From the NCBI GenBank assembly GCA_020444425.1, contig JAHLLB010000015.1:25985-89984 (forward strand): a stretch of DNA of 64,000 bases, read 5' to 3'. Positions 17,297 to 27,780 of the stretch are shown here, in pieces. The notes under the pieces are model-generated. The model saw only the letters and a list, made by a program, of their open reading frames with translations. It made no database searches and had not been told where the DNA came from. A program made the translations under genes and the position numbers. The stretch comes from a bacterium. GTDB taxonomy: Bacteria > Electryoneota > Electryoneia > Electryoneales > Electryoneaceae. The first letter of the stretch is position 1; every line of letters begins with the position of its first letter.

Positions 17297-18511
17297 TTAT
17301 CCTTGAAGTGTGACCGTTTTTCCTGGCCGGTACGTTTGTGCAGAAAGATCTTGATAAACTCGCAGCAAGTCCACCCTGAACCGCTCCCAGTTCCACTCGT
17401 CGCGCGCGTGTTTCCACGCCTGCCGTCCCATGGCGCGGGTGGCGGTTGGGTCGAGAATCATTTCCCTGATGCAATGATACAACCGTTGAGCGTCAAATGG
17501 GACCACTCGTCCCATGCCACGCTCCTCGATTTCCTGCTTTGCGAGCGGCATGCTGGCGCAGACAACCGGTGCGATTCCCCGGCTGGCGTAACTCATCAGT
17601 TTGTTCGCCGGCCAGATGCGGGAGCTGTGTTCGTCCTCGCGTAGCGCGACGACGCCGATGTCCATGGTGTCCAGCAACTCCGGCAGTTCCGGGCGATTCA
17701 CCCAGCCGGACAATATGACACGGTCCCGCAAGCCAGAACGATCCGCCCACAGGTCAAACCACTGGCGGTCGTTTTCGTTCAGGAAGTCGCCGGCGGTTTG
17801 CAGGATCAGCTCCGGGAATTCCGCCGCCAGTTTCTCGAACGCTGACAGCAGCAGATCCATTCCCCGGTTCAACGTAAAGTAACCCTCATGGCCGAGCACG
17901 CGCACCTTGCCCCGGCGTGCAATCGGCTTCTCTCGGATCTCCGGCGCGGTGAGCACGGTGCGGACGCTGATGAACGGATTTTGCCACAGGTAATACTTCT
18001 GTTCCAGCTTGTGCGCGGTAATGACGGCATCAACGTGCCGTGTCACCATGTACTGTTCGTACTCGAGGAAGCCGTGCACAATCAACCGTCGCAGCAGCGG
18101 GTTGTTCACCGCCGCGGCGTAGAAATAGGGCCAGGCTTCATGGGCGTCGAAGATCAGTTTCGCATCATGTCCCTTGCGAATACGGCGGCTTTTCGCGTGT
18201 GCACCGGCAAACAGGGCTGCGTCGGCCTCATGCGCGTGGTACACGTCGGCCTCTTCCGCGAATGCCAGTTTCAGCAGGGAGTAGAGGGTGTACGCCTTCC
18301 GCAGCGGTCCCCTGAACTTTTTCTCGTAGGTGATGATGCGGATGCCATCTTCCTCGAACCGCTCCGGCATGGTACCCGGATTCGGCGCGATGATGGTAAC
18401 CTGATGACCGGCGTCGCGCAACGCTTTCGCTTCGAGGTGGAACATCCGTCCGTCAAACGGATGGTGCTGAGCGCACAGCTTCACGATCCGATACCGTTTC
18501 GTGTCACTCAC
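17297..18511 (-). CDS. Family 4 glycosyltransferase
   Basis: A 404-residue GT-B retaining glycosyltransferase. The N-domain has HHPFDGRMFHLEAKALRDAGHQVTIIAPNPG. The C-domain has GYFTLNRGMDLLLSAFEKLAAEFPELIL and VILSGWVNRPELPELLDTMDIGVVAL. The donor-binding E-x7-E signature is altered: the region reads SSRIWPANKLMSYASRGIAPVV with K where the first E often stands. The start is GTG at 18511, supported by GGAGGTGG 3 bases upstream (18515-18522). It overlaps the polymerase gene by 8 bases. Confidence 0.88.
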   Translation of the reverse strand: MSDTKRYRIVKLCAQHHPFDGRMFHLEAKALRDAGHQVTIIAPNPGTMPERFEEDGIRIITYEKKFRGPLRKAYTLYSLLKLAFAEEADVYHAHEADAALFAGAHAKSRRIRKGHDAKLIFDAHEAWPYFYAAAVNNPLLRRLIVHGFLEYEQYMVTRHVDAVITAHKLEQKYYLWQNPFISVRTVLTAPEIREKPIARRGKVRVLGHEGYFTLNRGMDLLLSAFEKLAAEFPELILQTAGDFLNENDRQWFDLWADRSGLRDRVILSGWVNRPELPELLDTMDIGVVALREDEHSSRIWPANKLMSYASRGIAPVVCASMPLAKQEIEERGMGRVVPFDAQRLYHCIREMILDPTATRAMGRQAWKHARDEWNWERFRVDLLRVYQDLSAQTYRPGKTVTLQG

Positions 18512-19943
18512 TCGCCACCTCCAGTTGTCGGTCTTCCTCATCCTGCATCTTTTCGAGAAGCACCGTCGCCGATGCCGCGATCAGCATCCAGATGAAGATG
18601 AAGCGAAAGTACAGCATGCCGGTGTTGAACATACCGACGAACATCACGCCGGCGATGGTGGACGTGTATGTGATGCCAAGCAGCTGCACGAGGCGGTCTT
18701 TCGCCTTGATGTAGAGACGGAAGCCCTGGATCAGGACGCCAGCATACACGGCGACCATCAGGATCACCATTGGCCACCCGCCCTTGTAGTATGCCATGCC
18801 GTAGGAGAAGTCGAAGTAATAGAAATATTTCATGGTGTGCACCCAATTATTCAACTGGCCGCCACCGAGGCCCAGCCACCCCTGGCCGCCGACTTCCTCG
18901 ACGGCGTTACGGAAATCCCAGACGCGGATCAGGAACGAGTCATCGGTCAGGCTCTGCACGTCCTCCCAGCGTGTCAGCAGCACGCTGAGATCGGCGTTGA
19001 GCACATAAGCTGCTCCGAACAGCAGTCCCGCGAACAGGGCACCGATCAGTAGGATCAGCATGAGCCACAGAGTCAACGTACGTAGCGTGAATCCTTTGCG
19101 GAACACATACAAGGTGAAGTAGACAAACGCGATGACGACGGCTGCCAGCCACAACGAACGCTGTTGTGACAGGAACACGTGAATCATTGTAATCAAAACC
19201 AGCGCACCGCCAAGAGTACGGGTCCAGGTGGTTTTTCGTGTCAGGAAAAAGGTCATTGCGAGCGGCACGGTCAGCATGGTGATTTGCGGTTGCCGATTGA
19301 GGATACGGTTTAACACGAGGCTGATCACGTCTGTGTAATGAATCATAATCAGCGACGCGGTCTCGAAGGCCGTACCGATACCAAGCGCCAGCAGCAGCCA
19401 GTTCCAGTTTATCATGTTGCCATGCAGGCGGAACCGTCCCCGCCAGAAGAAGTAGGCGAAGAACATGGAGATGTAGGATATCTCCCACATCATGAAATTC
19501 AGTGGGTTGCCGATCGCCAGCCCGCGCAGGTACGTGAAGGTGCACCACGCGAGGAACAGCAGGACAAGTTTGCCGAGAAAGTCTGGTCGCGGGGGAGAGT
19601 GGTCGATCGTATTCGGGTTGACCGTGCGGTCCGCGAAATGAAGGATCACCATCGCGGTAAACGCCGGTAGAAAGGTCATGATGTGGTAGAAAACCGGGTA
19701 GTATTCCTGATCACTCTGGTTCGACGACAAAATCATGAACGCGAGGTAGCCCGCAGGCAGCAGCCACGGTTTCCACGCACCCCAGACGAGAAATACCAGC
19801 CCTCCGGTTAGCGCGAGGGCGTAGGACGGGCCTCGAACGACGTGCAGAGCCGTCGCCGCAGTCGCAAGCAGCAACAACGCGATCCCGGCGGTAACAAAAA
19901 CGGTGCGGGTTGAGTTTTCCTGAACTGTCGCCGCGTGCGCCAT
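18504..19943 (-). CDS. O-antigen polymerase/ligase-like membrane protein
   Basis: A 479-residue protein with about eleven or twelve transmembrane helices and one larger periplasmic loop near residues 325-385. The topology, the arginine-containing SQQRSLW motif in the middle and the cluster position between Wzz and the glycosyltransferases fit a Wzy polymerase or WaaL-type ligase of the O-antigen polymerase superfamily. Sequence alone does not separate these two roles. With wzz next door, a chain-length-controlled polymerase is the better inference. Confidence 0.75.
   Translation of the reverse strand: MAHAATVQENSTRTVFVTAGIALLLLATAATALHVVRGPSYALALTGGLVFLVWGAWKPWLLPAGYLAFMILSSNQSDQEYYPVFYHIMTFLPAFTAMVILHFADRTVNPNTIDHSPPRPDFLGKLVLLFLAWCTFTYLRGLAIGNPLNFMMWEISYISMFFAYFFWRGRFRLHGNMINWNWLLLALGIGTAFETASLIMIHYTDVISLVLNRILNRQPQITMLTVPLAMTFFLTRKTTWTRTLGGALVLITMIHVFLSQQRSLWLAAVVIAFVYFTLYVFRKGFTLRTLTLWLMLILLIGALFAGLLFGAAYVLNADLSVLLTRWEDVQSLTDDSFLIRVWDFRNAVEEVGGQGWLGLGGGQLNNWVHTMKYFYYFDFSYGMAYYKGGWPMVILMVAVYAGVLIQGFRLYIKAKDRLVQLLGITYTSTIAGVMFVGMFNTGMLYFRFIFIWMLIAASATVLLEKMQDEEDRQLEVASE
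18515..18522 (-). promoter_or_regulatory. Ribosome binding site that fixes the GT4 start
   Basis: GGAGGTGG on the minus strand, 3 bases from GTG at 18511. An in-frame ATG at 18541 lies further upstream and lacks such a site. Confidence 0.65.
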
Positions 19944-19944
19944 G

Positions 19945-21171
19945 TCAGGAGGAGCTCCCCGAACGGGTCGGTTTCGCCGAACTCCAGAACCGGCTGGGCT
20001 TCAGCAGAGTGAGCGTATCGTGGATGAAATGGTGCCGATCCGGATCTTCCACTTTCAGCCGTTCCAGGTATTCGTTGAACAGCAGGATTGGATACAGCAC
20101 GAGGAAACTGGCGAACAACCACGCGAGCACAAGAAACGCGCGCCGGGGTTTGCTTTTCTTCTGCGGCACCTGACCGTGGTCGAGGATGTAAATGTTGCTG
20201 TCCTCGCGCATCTCCATGATCCGTGCCTGTTCGAACTGCGGCAGCAGGAATTCAAGGATTTGCGACTGCATTTCAACTTCACGCACGCGCCGGAGGTATT
20301 CCAACCCCTTGGTCGGGGCAGTGTCGAGACTGATGAAGATGTCCCGCGCTTCACTGTCCTGGCTGTTTTCGAGCCGGTTGTACTGGCGCCGTAACGCTTC
20401 CACTTCCTGCTTCGCCTGAATCACCTGGGAGGACGATGACGGTAGCGTGGCGGCGGCAACTTCATACGCGACTTCCGCCATTGCCAGTTCACGGTAGACG
20501 GAACTGATCGCCTCGACGGACACGCGCAGCTGATCTTCCAGCGCAAACACGCCGCTTTCTTCCTGATATGCCTTCAACGCATCTTCCGCGGCGGCGAGGT
20601 CATCGTAATTCTGATCCAGCCGGCGTTCGATAAATTCCCGCTGGTTCCGTGCTTGCGCACGCGAGATCTCCGTGAACCGGTCGCGCACGAAGTCAACGAT
20701 ATAATTCACCGTTTCCGCGGCCAGCTCCGGGGTTTCCTCCTCGGCATTGACGATCAACAGCCCGGCTTCGTTGACCTCCCACCCGATCAGGGAGTCGAAG
20801 CGATCGTAGGCATCTTCCTTGATGTCCAGCTTGTGCTTCTGCATCCAACCGAACTCAGTGATCACGTTGTCCCGCAGCTCGCGGCTGTCGAGCACGGATA
20901 GTACGAGGTTCATCTCGTCGGAAAACGTTCCGGCGACACTCAGCGCCCCTTGCGCCAGCGAGGGTAACAGGCTGGACAGTCCGAACGAATCGGAGGGTGG
21001 TGGCAGCAGACGGGCTTTGCTCATGTAATACTTCTGCGATAGCATGGCGTAGCTGACCGATGCGATCAGCATGATCGCCAGATAGAGCATGAAAATGCGC
21101 CGGTACTTCAACAGAACCGCCACGTGGTCCCAGAAGGACATGGCACGGTTCCGAACAGGTGACTCGTTCAT
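19945..21171 (-). CDS. Wzz-family polysaccharide chain-length/export protein
   Basis: A 408-residue inner-membrane protein of the Wzz/PCP type. Two transmembrane helices, at about 27-47 (IFMLYLAIMLIASVSYAML) and 340-360 (FLVLAWLFASFLVLYPILL), flank a long periplasmic part with coiled-coil helices (about 170-310). The proline-rich membrane-proximal motif (GQVPQKKSKPRRAFLV) before the second helix is typical. There is no fused tyrosine kinase. It is the first gene of the minus-strand polysaccharide-serS-trk operon. I could not identify a convincing promoter in 21172-21341. Confidence 0.9.
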   Translation of the reverse strand: MNESPVRNRAMSFWDHVAVLLKYRRIFMLYLAIMLIASVSYAMLSQKYYMSKARLLPPPSDSFGLSSLLPSLAQGALSVAGTFSDEMNLVLSVLDSRELRDNVITEFGWMQKHKLDIKEDAYDRFDSLIGWEVNEAGLLIVNAEEETPELAAETVNYIVDFVRDRFTEISRAQARNQREFIERRLDQNYDDLAAAEDALKAYQEESGVFALEDQLRVSVEAISSVYRELAMAEVAYEVAAATLPSSSSQVIQAKQEVEALRRQYNRLENSQDSEARDIFISLDTAPTKGLEYLRRVREVEMQSQILEFLLPQFEQARIMEMREDSNIYILDHGQVPQKKSKPRRAFLVLAWLFASFLVLYPILLFNEYLERLKVEDPDRHHFIHDTLTLLKPSRFWSSAKPTRSGSSS

Positions 21172-21341
21172 GTCGGTGATCAGCTCCGAGTGAACAGGTG
21201 AGATGGTGATCTGACCGTAATGTACAACGACGGTGAAAGCGGAAAGTAGCTGTCAAAGCGGAAGGGTGCAAGGCAACGTCCCGCCGCGTTTTACCAGACA
21301 AGATACCAACACTGCTTTGGCTTGTTCCCGAATCCGAGTGT

Positions 21342-22991
21342 TCAACCCTCAACTGGTTTCATCAGCAGCTTCGGCAGAAAGACGATCAGCGCCGCGCCCA
21401 GCACCAGCCCAATCCACGGCGAAAACCCGAGACCGGAAGGCAGATACCCGAACACAATCGACACTCCCGCCGCCAGCAGGGCGTAAGGGATCTGGGTGCG
21501 CACGTGCTCGATGTGCTTGCAGCCGCTGGCCATGGAGGAGAGGATCGTCGTGTCGCTGATCGGACTGCAGTGGTCGCCAAAGGTGGCACCTGCCAGCACC
21601 GCGCCGACGGTTCCGTAGAAGACTCCATGCACGGGATCGCCTGCGTGCCCGCCGAGACTGGCCATCTCGTACGCCAACGGAATCGCGATTGGAATCAGGA
21701 TGGCCATCACGCCCCACGATGTCCCCGTTGAAAACGCGATCACCGCAGCGATGAGAAAGACAACCATCGGCAGCATGGCCGGAGCGAGGTTGCCTGAGAC
21801 GGCGTCAATGACATATTCCGCCGTGCCGAGTCGGTCGGTGATGTCGCCCAGCGACCACGCGAGCAGCAGTATGACCATCGCCGGCATCATCGCCTTGACA
21901 CCGTCGATCAGGGCGTCGGAAACGGCTTGCACCTTGAGCCTGCCCGGATACACGGCGAGAATCGCTGCGCTGACCATGCCGAAGAAGGAGGCCGCCAGCA
22001 GCACCTGTGCCGAGTCCGCCGCGCCGAGGATTTCGAACAGGGCAGCGTCCGGACCCGCTCCGGCCCGACCGGAGAGGTAGAGTCCGGCAAAGGTTGTCAG
22101 GATCACCAGTCCCACCGGCACCAGGGCGAGCAACACGCCGTATTTGCCCGCCTCCGCACTCTCCATCGTCTTGCCGGACTCCTCAGCGGAGGGGTCGTTT
22201 CCGTCCAGCGCCAGCTTCTCCGTGTTCAGCATCGGACCGAAGTCACGTTGCCACCACGCCACTGCCCCAACGAGGATCAGGGTGAAGATGCTGTACGCTG
22301 TGAAGGGGATCGACTGCAGGAAGATGAGGTAGCCGTCCTGCACGTTGGGCAGATGCGAGGTCGCTTCTTCGATCAGGCCGATCTCGAATCCGACCCAGGT
22401 GGAGATGACAGCGATGGAGGCGATTGGCGCGGAGGTCGCGTCGACGATGTATGCCAGCTTTGCACGGCTCAGCTTCAGACGGTCGGCGTACGGACGCATC
22501 GTGTTGCCGACCAGAAGCGTGTTGGCGTAGTCATCAAAGAAGATGATCAGGCCCATCAGCCAGGTGACGATCATCCCGCCTCGCCGTCCACGGGTCATTT
22601 TCTGCAGCGCTCGCACAATGCCCGCCATGCCGCCGGACCTGGCGAGCACACCCACCATTGCGCCGAGCATCAGGCTGAAGAGGACAATCGCGGCGTGACC
22701 AGGATTCGCCAGCGCGTTGAGGAACAGGTCCGTCGGGAGCAGCAGCAACGCTTCGCCGGGCGAGCCGCTGGTCAACAGGAAGGCACCGACCAGGATCCCC
22801 AGCAGCAGCGATCCGATCACCTCGCGCAGCAGGATTGCCAGCCCGATGGCGATCAACGGTGGCAGCAGAGAGGTCCAGTTGGGGCCGCCGGTCGCGCTCG
22901 TTCCGGTCGCGGCGAGCAGTGGAGGGATCGCAAAAACACAAAGTGTGAACAGGAGCACGGCGACAAAAAGACGGCGGCTGGTTTGTACCAT
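21342..22991 (-). CDS. NhaC-family sodium/proton antiporter
   Basis: A 549-residue inner-membrane protein with about 12 helices. Family signs include GILVGAFLL, FFDDYANTLLVGNTMRPYADRLKLSRAKLAYIVDATSAPIASIAVISTWVG and GATFGDHCSPISDTTILSSMASGCKHIEHVRTQIPYAL, which are highly characteristic of NhaC and related antiporters (PF03553). It exchanges sodium, or an organic ion, for protons. The first ~30 residues look like a signal-type helix. It is a single gene, divergent from the GH2-like gene at 23108. Confidence 0.9.
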   Translation of the reverse strand: MVQTSRRLFVAVLLFTLCVFAIPPLLAATGTSATGGPNWTSLLPPLIAIGLAILLREVIGSLLLGILVGAFLLTSGSPGEALLLLPTDLFLNALANPGHAAIVLFSLMLGAMVGVLARSGGMAGIVRALQKMTRGRRGGMIVTWLMGLIIFFDDYANTLLVGNTMRPYADRLKLSRAKLAYIVDATSAPIASIAVISTWVGFEIGLIEEATSHLPNVQDGYLIFLQSIPFTAYSIFTLILVGAVAWWQRDFGPMLNTEKLALDGNDPSAEESGKTMESAEAGKYGVLLALVPVGLVILTTFAGLYLSGRAGAGPDAALFEILGAADSAQVLLAASFFGMVSAAILAVYPGRLKVQAVSDALIDGVKAMMPAMVILLLAWSLGDITDRLGTAEYVIDAVSGNLAPAMLPMVVFLIAAVIAFSTGTSWGVMAILIPIAIPLAYEMASLGGHAGDPVHGVFYGTVGAVLAGATFGDHCSPISDTTILSSMASGCKHIEHVRTQIPYALLAAGVSIVFGYLPSGLGFSPWIGLVLGAALIVFLPKLLMKPVEG

Positions 22992-23107
22992 GGCGGTCGT
23001 TTTCCCTGTGTTTGCTACACTCCGGGGATCTCATGGGGTCACAAGCCGTGTTGCACGGTTTTACGCGACGGCCTATATTCCGAATCTATCCCGAAAATGG
23101 CAGGGCG

Positions 23108-25693
23108 ATGGTTCTTTATCCGCGTACGTCCAGTACGATCCTGGCACTTCTGATTGTTTTCATCCTGGCGACACTTGGACCCGCGTATGCGGCGTTCCCC
23201 TATCTCTCTGCGCCCTCCGGTCAGGTGTACGATCCGGAATATGGGTTCCTCACCGGCGCGGATACCACTCAAACCCTCTCCTTATCCGGTTCCTGGCAGC
23301 TGAATGACGGATCGGATGAATGGCTGGACGTGCAGGTACCGGGGAGCTGGCCGACCGGACAGGGTACTGTTATTCTCCGCCGACAGTTCAATCTGTCGCA
23401 GGACTGGGCGTTCAACCATCACCGGATTGTGTTCTGGGGTGTGCGTGCGAACGCCGCGGTGACGCTGAATGGCCGCCTGTTGAAGACCAGCGAGGGCGAC
23501 TGGCCGCGGGTGATCATTGACCTGCCGGCCGATCTGCTGCGGTTTGACCGTCCCAACGACCTCCAGGTCGAGCTGGACGACCGGCTGTCCGCCCGTGAAT
23601 CCATCCCGCTGAAACCCAAACTGTACGATTCCCAGTCCTGGTCCGGGATCTTCGGCGATGTGCTGCTGTTGTCCGGTCCGCCGGTGACGGTGGAGGACGT
23701 GCACTGGGCGACGCAGATCAACGAAGAACGGTCACGCGCTGACTGGACCCTCGGTGTTGATCTTCGCTTGCATGCGAGCACGGAGGAAGACAGCAGCAGC
23801 ACGGTCAAACTGTCGGTACGCGCTGAGATTCAGGCGCCGGGTGACTCCACACGACGGGCGACCGATCCTGTCGAGATCGAACTGAACTCGCTGCAAACGC
23901 AGTCGGTGTCGTTGACCGGAAACGTGCGCAACCTGCAATTGTGGTCTACCGCTCAGCCGCGTCTGTACACCGTGTACATCGTGATTACCCTCGGCGAGTC
24001 CGAGTTTACAGTTCCGGTGAGAGCTGGATTCCGTCAGATTCGCTGGGCGGAGGGGCAAGCCTACCTCAACGGCCAGGCGCTCGAGATTCGTGGCATCGAC
24101 TACCGTCAGGAGACGGTTGATGCTGGTGGCGCGATCAGCGTGCGTCAGATCGAGTCCGACCTGTCCCGTATCCGCAACCAGGGCTTCAACTTGGTGCGGA
24201 TTGTCGGCGGAGTGCCGCATCCGGCAACCTATTCGCTTTGCGACCGTATCGGCCTGATGATCCTGCCGGGCACGGGGCTGCGTGCGGTGCCGAACGCTCT
24301 ATTCGTCGACGAAACCTTCAACAGCCGCTTCGAGACGATGCTGCGGCGTGAGATCGAGAGCAACGATCATCACCCGAGTGTGGTGGGGTGGGAGCTGCTT
24401 GATTGGGCGGAGGCGACTCCGGAGCTGTTCGATGTCGCGGAGCGGTTCCGTTCACGCTTGCTCGCCGAATCCGACGTTCCGTTGATGATCGGTTTCGCCA
24501 GCGATATCGCCCGTGACCTGCCCGCCGGCATTGTCGGCATGCGGCACCGTGTGCCGTACCGTTTCGGTGAACGGTTGACCCCGCAATCCAGTTCGCATGG
24601 GACGTGGATGGTCGCCGGGTTGGGTGCGTTGGCCAGTCCGTTGCAATTGGCTGAAGATTCCTTGCAAAGCGAAATCCGGCAGTCGGATGCGTTGGTGCGT
24701 CAGATAAACGCTGTCCGTGAAATGCCGGTTGCCGGGTTCATCATCGACGGTTTCAATGACCGCAGGGCAGCGCTACCGCTGTTGATCGCGGGCGCGCAGC
24801 GTGATCCGGGCGTGATCCGGCGTGGACTGGTTACGGAACAGCGTGAGGAACGGATCGCGTGGCAGCGTGTCGGCGATCTGCTCGGCCAGGTGCGCATTGA
24901 TGTCCCGGTTGTCGATGTCGGCACCAGTCAGTTCCCGGTTGAATTCCCGATTGCAACGTTGATCGTCGGTGGCCTGTTGCTGCTGGTGATGCGGCAGAAT
25001 AATGTATTCCGCCACAACCTGCGGCGTGTGTTTGCGCACACACACGGTTTCTTCGTCGATATCGTCGAACGCCGCTATTTCCAGGGCGGACAAACGTTCT
25101 TCATCGCAATTATCTTCGCGGCGGGACAGGCGGTGCTGCTGGCATCGCTGTTGAACCACTCTCGCTTCGAATTTGGGCTGGACTACCTGTTCACACTGCT
25201 GTTCCCGTTCCCGCAGGCAAAGGCTCTGATGGTGTACGGGGCGTGGCATCCGATCCATGCGGTGCTGGCGTTCACGGCGATCATTCTCGTGTTGTGGCTG
25301 CTGGGCGCGTTCCTGTTACGGATTCTGTCGATTCCGTTCCCCGGTCAGTTCAAATTGCGGCATTCGATCGCGTTGACCTTCTGGTCGGCGACCTGCTTCT
25401 TCCCATTGATCCCGCTCGGACTGTTCTTCTACCGGCTGCTCGATTTCCCGTGGTTCCAATGGGTGCAGATTCTACTCTTCGTCACCTTCTGGTATTGGTT
25501 CCTGACGCGCATGGTCAGTGTGATTCGTGTCGGTTTCCGTGCCAGTTCACGTACAGCCTGGTTGTTGATACTCATCCTGATCGCGATTGGTGCGGGCACG
25601 ATCACCACCGTGTACCGTGGCGGCTTCGCGATCACCGACTACGTTCGTTACTACTCCGACGTTATCCTGCCCTGGTTATCGGGGCAAGCTTAA
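23108..25693 (+). CDS. GH2-like membrane protein lacking catalytic glutamates
   Basis: An 861-residue protein. A signal peptide (1-28) leads to a jelly-roll sugar-binding domain (about 55-190: GSWQLN, VPGSWP, LRRQFNL), an Ig-like domain (about 195-310) and a TIM-barrel-like domain (about 315-570: RGIDYRQET, DLSRIRNQGFNLVRIV, HHPSVVGWELLDWAE). These follow glycoside hydrolase family 2 in order. The acid/base site, usually NHPSV-x3-W-x2-NE, reads HHPSVVGWELLDW, so the glutamate is replaced. The nucleophile region (WMVAGLGAL for T-E-Y-G-A) also lacks it. About seven transmembrane helices follow (612-850), Yip1-like in feel. Likely a non-enzymatic sugar sensor or binding protein. guaB starts 12 bases later. 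Confidence 0.7.
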   Translation: MVLYPRTSSTILALLIVFILATLGPAYAAFPYLSAPSGQVYDPEYGFLTGADTTQTLSLSGSWQLNDGSDEWLDVQVPGSWPTGQGTVILRRQFNLSQDWAFNHHRIVFWGVRANAAVTLNGRLLKTSEGDWPRVIIDLPADLLRFDRPNDLQVELDDRLSARESIPLKPKLYDSQSWSGIFGDVLLLSGPPVTVEDVHWATQINEERSRADWTLGVDLRLHASTEEDSSSTVKLSVRAEIQAPGDSTRRATDPVEIELNSLQTQSVSLTGNVRNLQLWSTAQPRLYTVYIVITLGESEFTVPVRAGFRQIRWAEGQAYLNGQALEIRGIDYRQETVDAGGAISVRQIESDLSRIRNQGFNLVRIVGGVPHPATYSLCDRIGLMILPGTGLRAVPNALFVDETFNSRFETMLRREIESNDHHPSVVGWELLDWAEATPELFDVAERFRSRLLAESDVPLMIGFASDIARDLPAGIVGMRHRVPYRFGERLTPQSSSHGTWMVAGLGALASPLQLAEDSLQSEIRQSDALVRQINAVREMPVAGFIIDGFNDRRAALPLLIAGAQRDPGVIRRGLVTEQREERIAWQRVGDLLGQVRIDVPVVDVGTSQFPVEFPIATLIVGGLLLLVMRQNNVFRHNLRRVFAHTHGFFVDIVERRYFQGGQTFFIAIIFAAGQAVLLASLLNHSRFEFGLDYLFTLLFPFPQAKALMVYGAWHPIHAVLAFTAIILVLWLLGAFLLRILSIPFPGQFKLRHSIALTFWSATCFFPLIPLGLFFYRLLDFPWFQWVQILLFVTFWYWFLTRMVSVIRVGFRASSRTAWLLILILIAIGAGTITTVYRGGFAITDYVRYYSDVILPWLSGQA

Positions 25694-27166
<1,473 letters not shown>

Positions 27167-27227
27167 GGCGGTTAGCGGTATACTGCGGCAAGTGGGTTTA
27201 TTGACAGGCGGCAAGGTCAGAGCGAGC

Positions 27228-27346
27228 GTCATTCCGAACGGAACGAAGAGAAGTGAGGAAGATCCAGATATGATCAGGGAGACGGCACAGCCCTGAGGAC
27301 CTCCTGGATCTTCTTCTGCCGCACACTACCGCGGCATCAGAATGAC
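27228..27346. repeat. MITE-like hairpin element
   Basis: Ends are inverted: GTCATTC (27228-27234) and GAATGAC (27340-27346). Inside, GAAGATCCAG (27258-27267) pairs with CTGGATCTTC (27304-27313). The left part carries the phrase GAACGGAACGAAGAGAAGTG, which recurs at 63794-63813. It lies between the convergent guaB and rpsT genes and has no coding capacity. Confidence 0.75.
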
Positions 27347-27387
27347 CTGCATGGAACCATTCGTTATCTGTGCAGCACCGCAACGAG

Positions 27388-27410
27388 AAAAAGGGAACCG
27401 TGGGGTTCCC
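27388..27410 (-). terminator. Terminator of rpsT
   Basis: On the minus strand GGGAACC-CCAC-GGTTCCC is followed by TTTTTCTC. It lies 38 bases after the rpsT stop. Confidence 0.9.
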
Positions 27411-27447
27411 TGAATAGCAGGACAACAGGCTGATCAGCCGAGTGTGC

Positions 27448-27708
27448 TTAGGCAGCGCTCAGCGACTTGACCAGCTTCGTCAGACGCGACTTTTTGTCGG
27501 CAGCACGCTTTTTGTGGATAATACCCTTGCCTGCGACGCGGTCAAGAACCTTGCTGGCGTCACGCAATGCCTGCTGCGCGGCTTCGGGATCCTGTGCTTC
27601 GCGCACCTTGCGGATGGCGACACGCATCTTGGTACGATAGGCACGGTTACGAGCGTTCTGACGGGCGGAAGTCCGCATCCGTTTTTCACATGACTTATGC
27701 TGTGGCAT
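27448..27708 (-). CDS. rpsT: 30S ribosomal protein S20
   Basis: An 86-residue basic helical protein of normal length that binds 16S rRNA in the small subunit. The pattern (KSCEKRMRTSARQNARNRAYRTKMRVAIRKV, then KGIIHKKRAADKKSRLTKLV) is standard S20. AGGAAG precedes the ATG. It has its own promoter and terminator and is divergent from cobB, 56 bases apart. Confidence 0.97.
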   Translation of the reverse strand: MPQHKSCEKRMRTSARQNARNRAYRTKMRVAIRKVREAQDPEAAQQALRDASKVLDRVAGKGIIHKKRAADKKSRLTKLVKSLSAA

Positions 27709-27751
27709 TCTACTTCCTGTACGGTGAATCTCGTTTCAACTGTAGCGGGGG

Positions 27752-27780
27752 AATATACAAGACCATGTCCGACCAGACAA
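27752..27780 (-). promoter_or_regulatory. Promoter of rpsT
   Basis: On the minus strand TTGTCT (27780-27775) and TATATT (27757-27752) are 17 bases apart. The -35 box lies inside the start of cobB. Confidence 0.65.

Noticed and set aside
21927..23153. A 408-residue glutamine/histidine-rich frame on the plus strand
   Set aside because: It is antisense to the NhaC antiporter and has the composition of a shadow frame.
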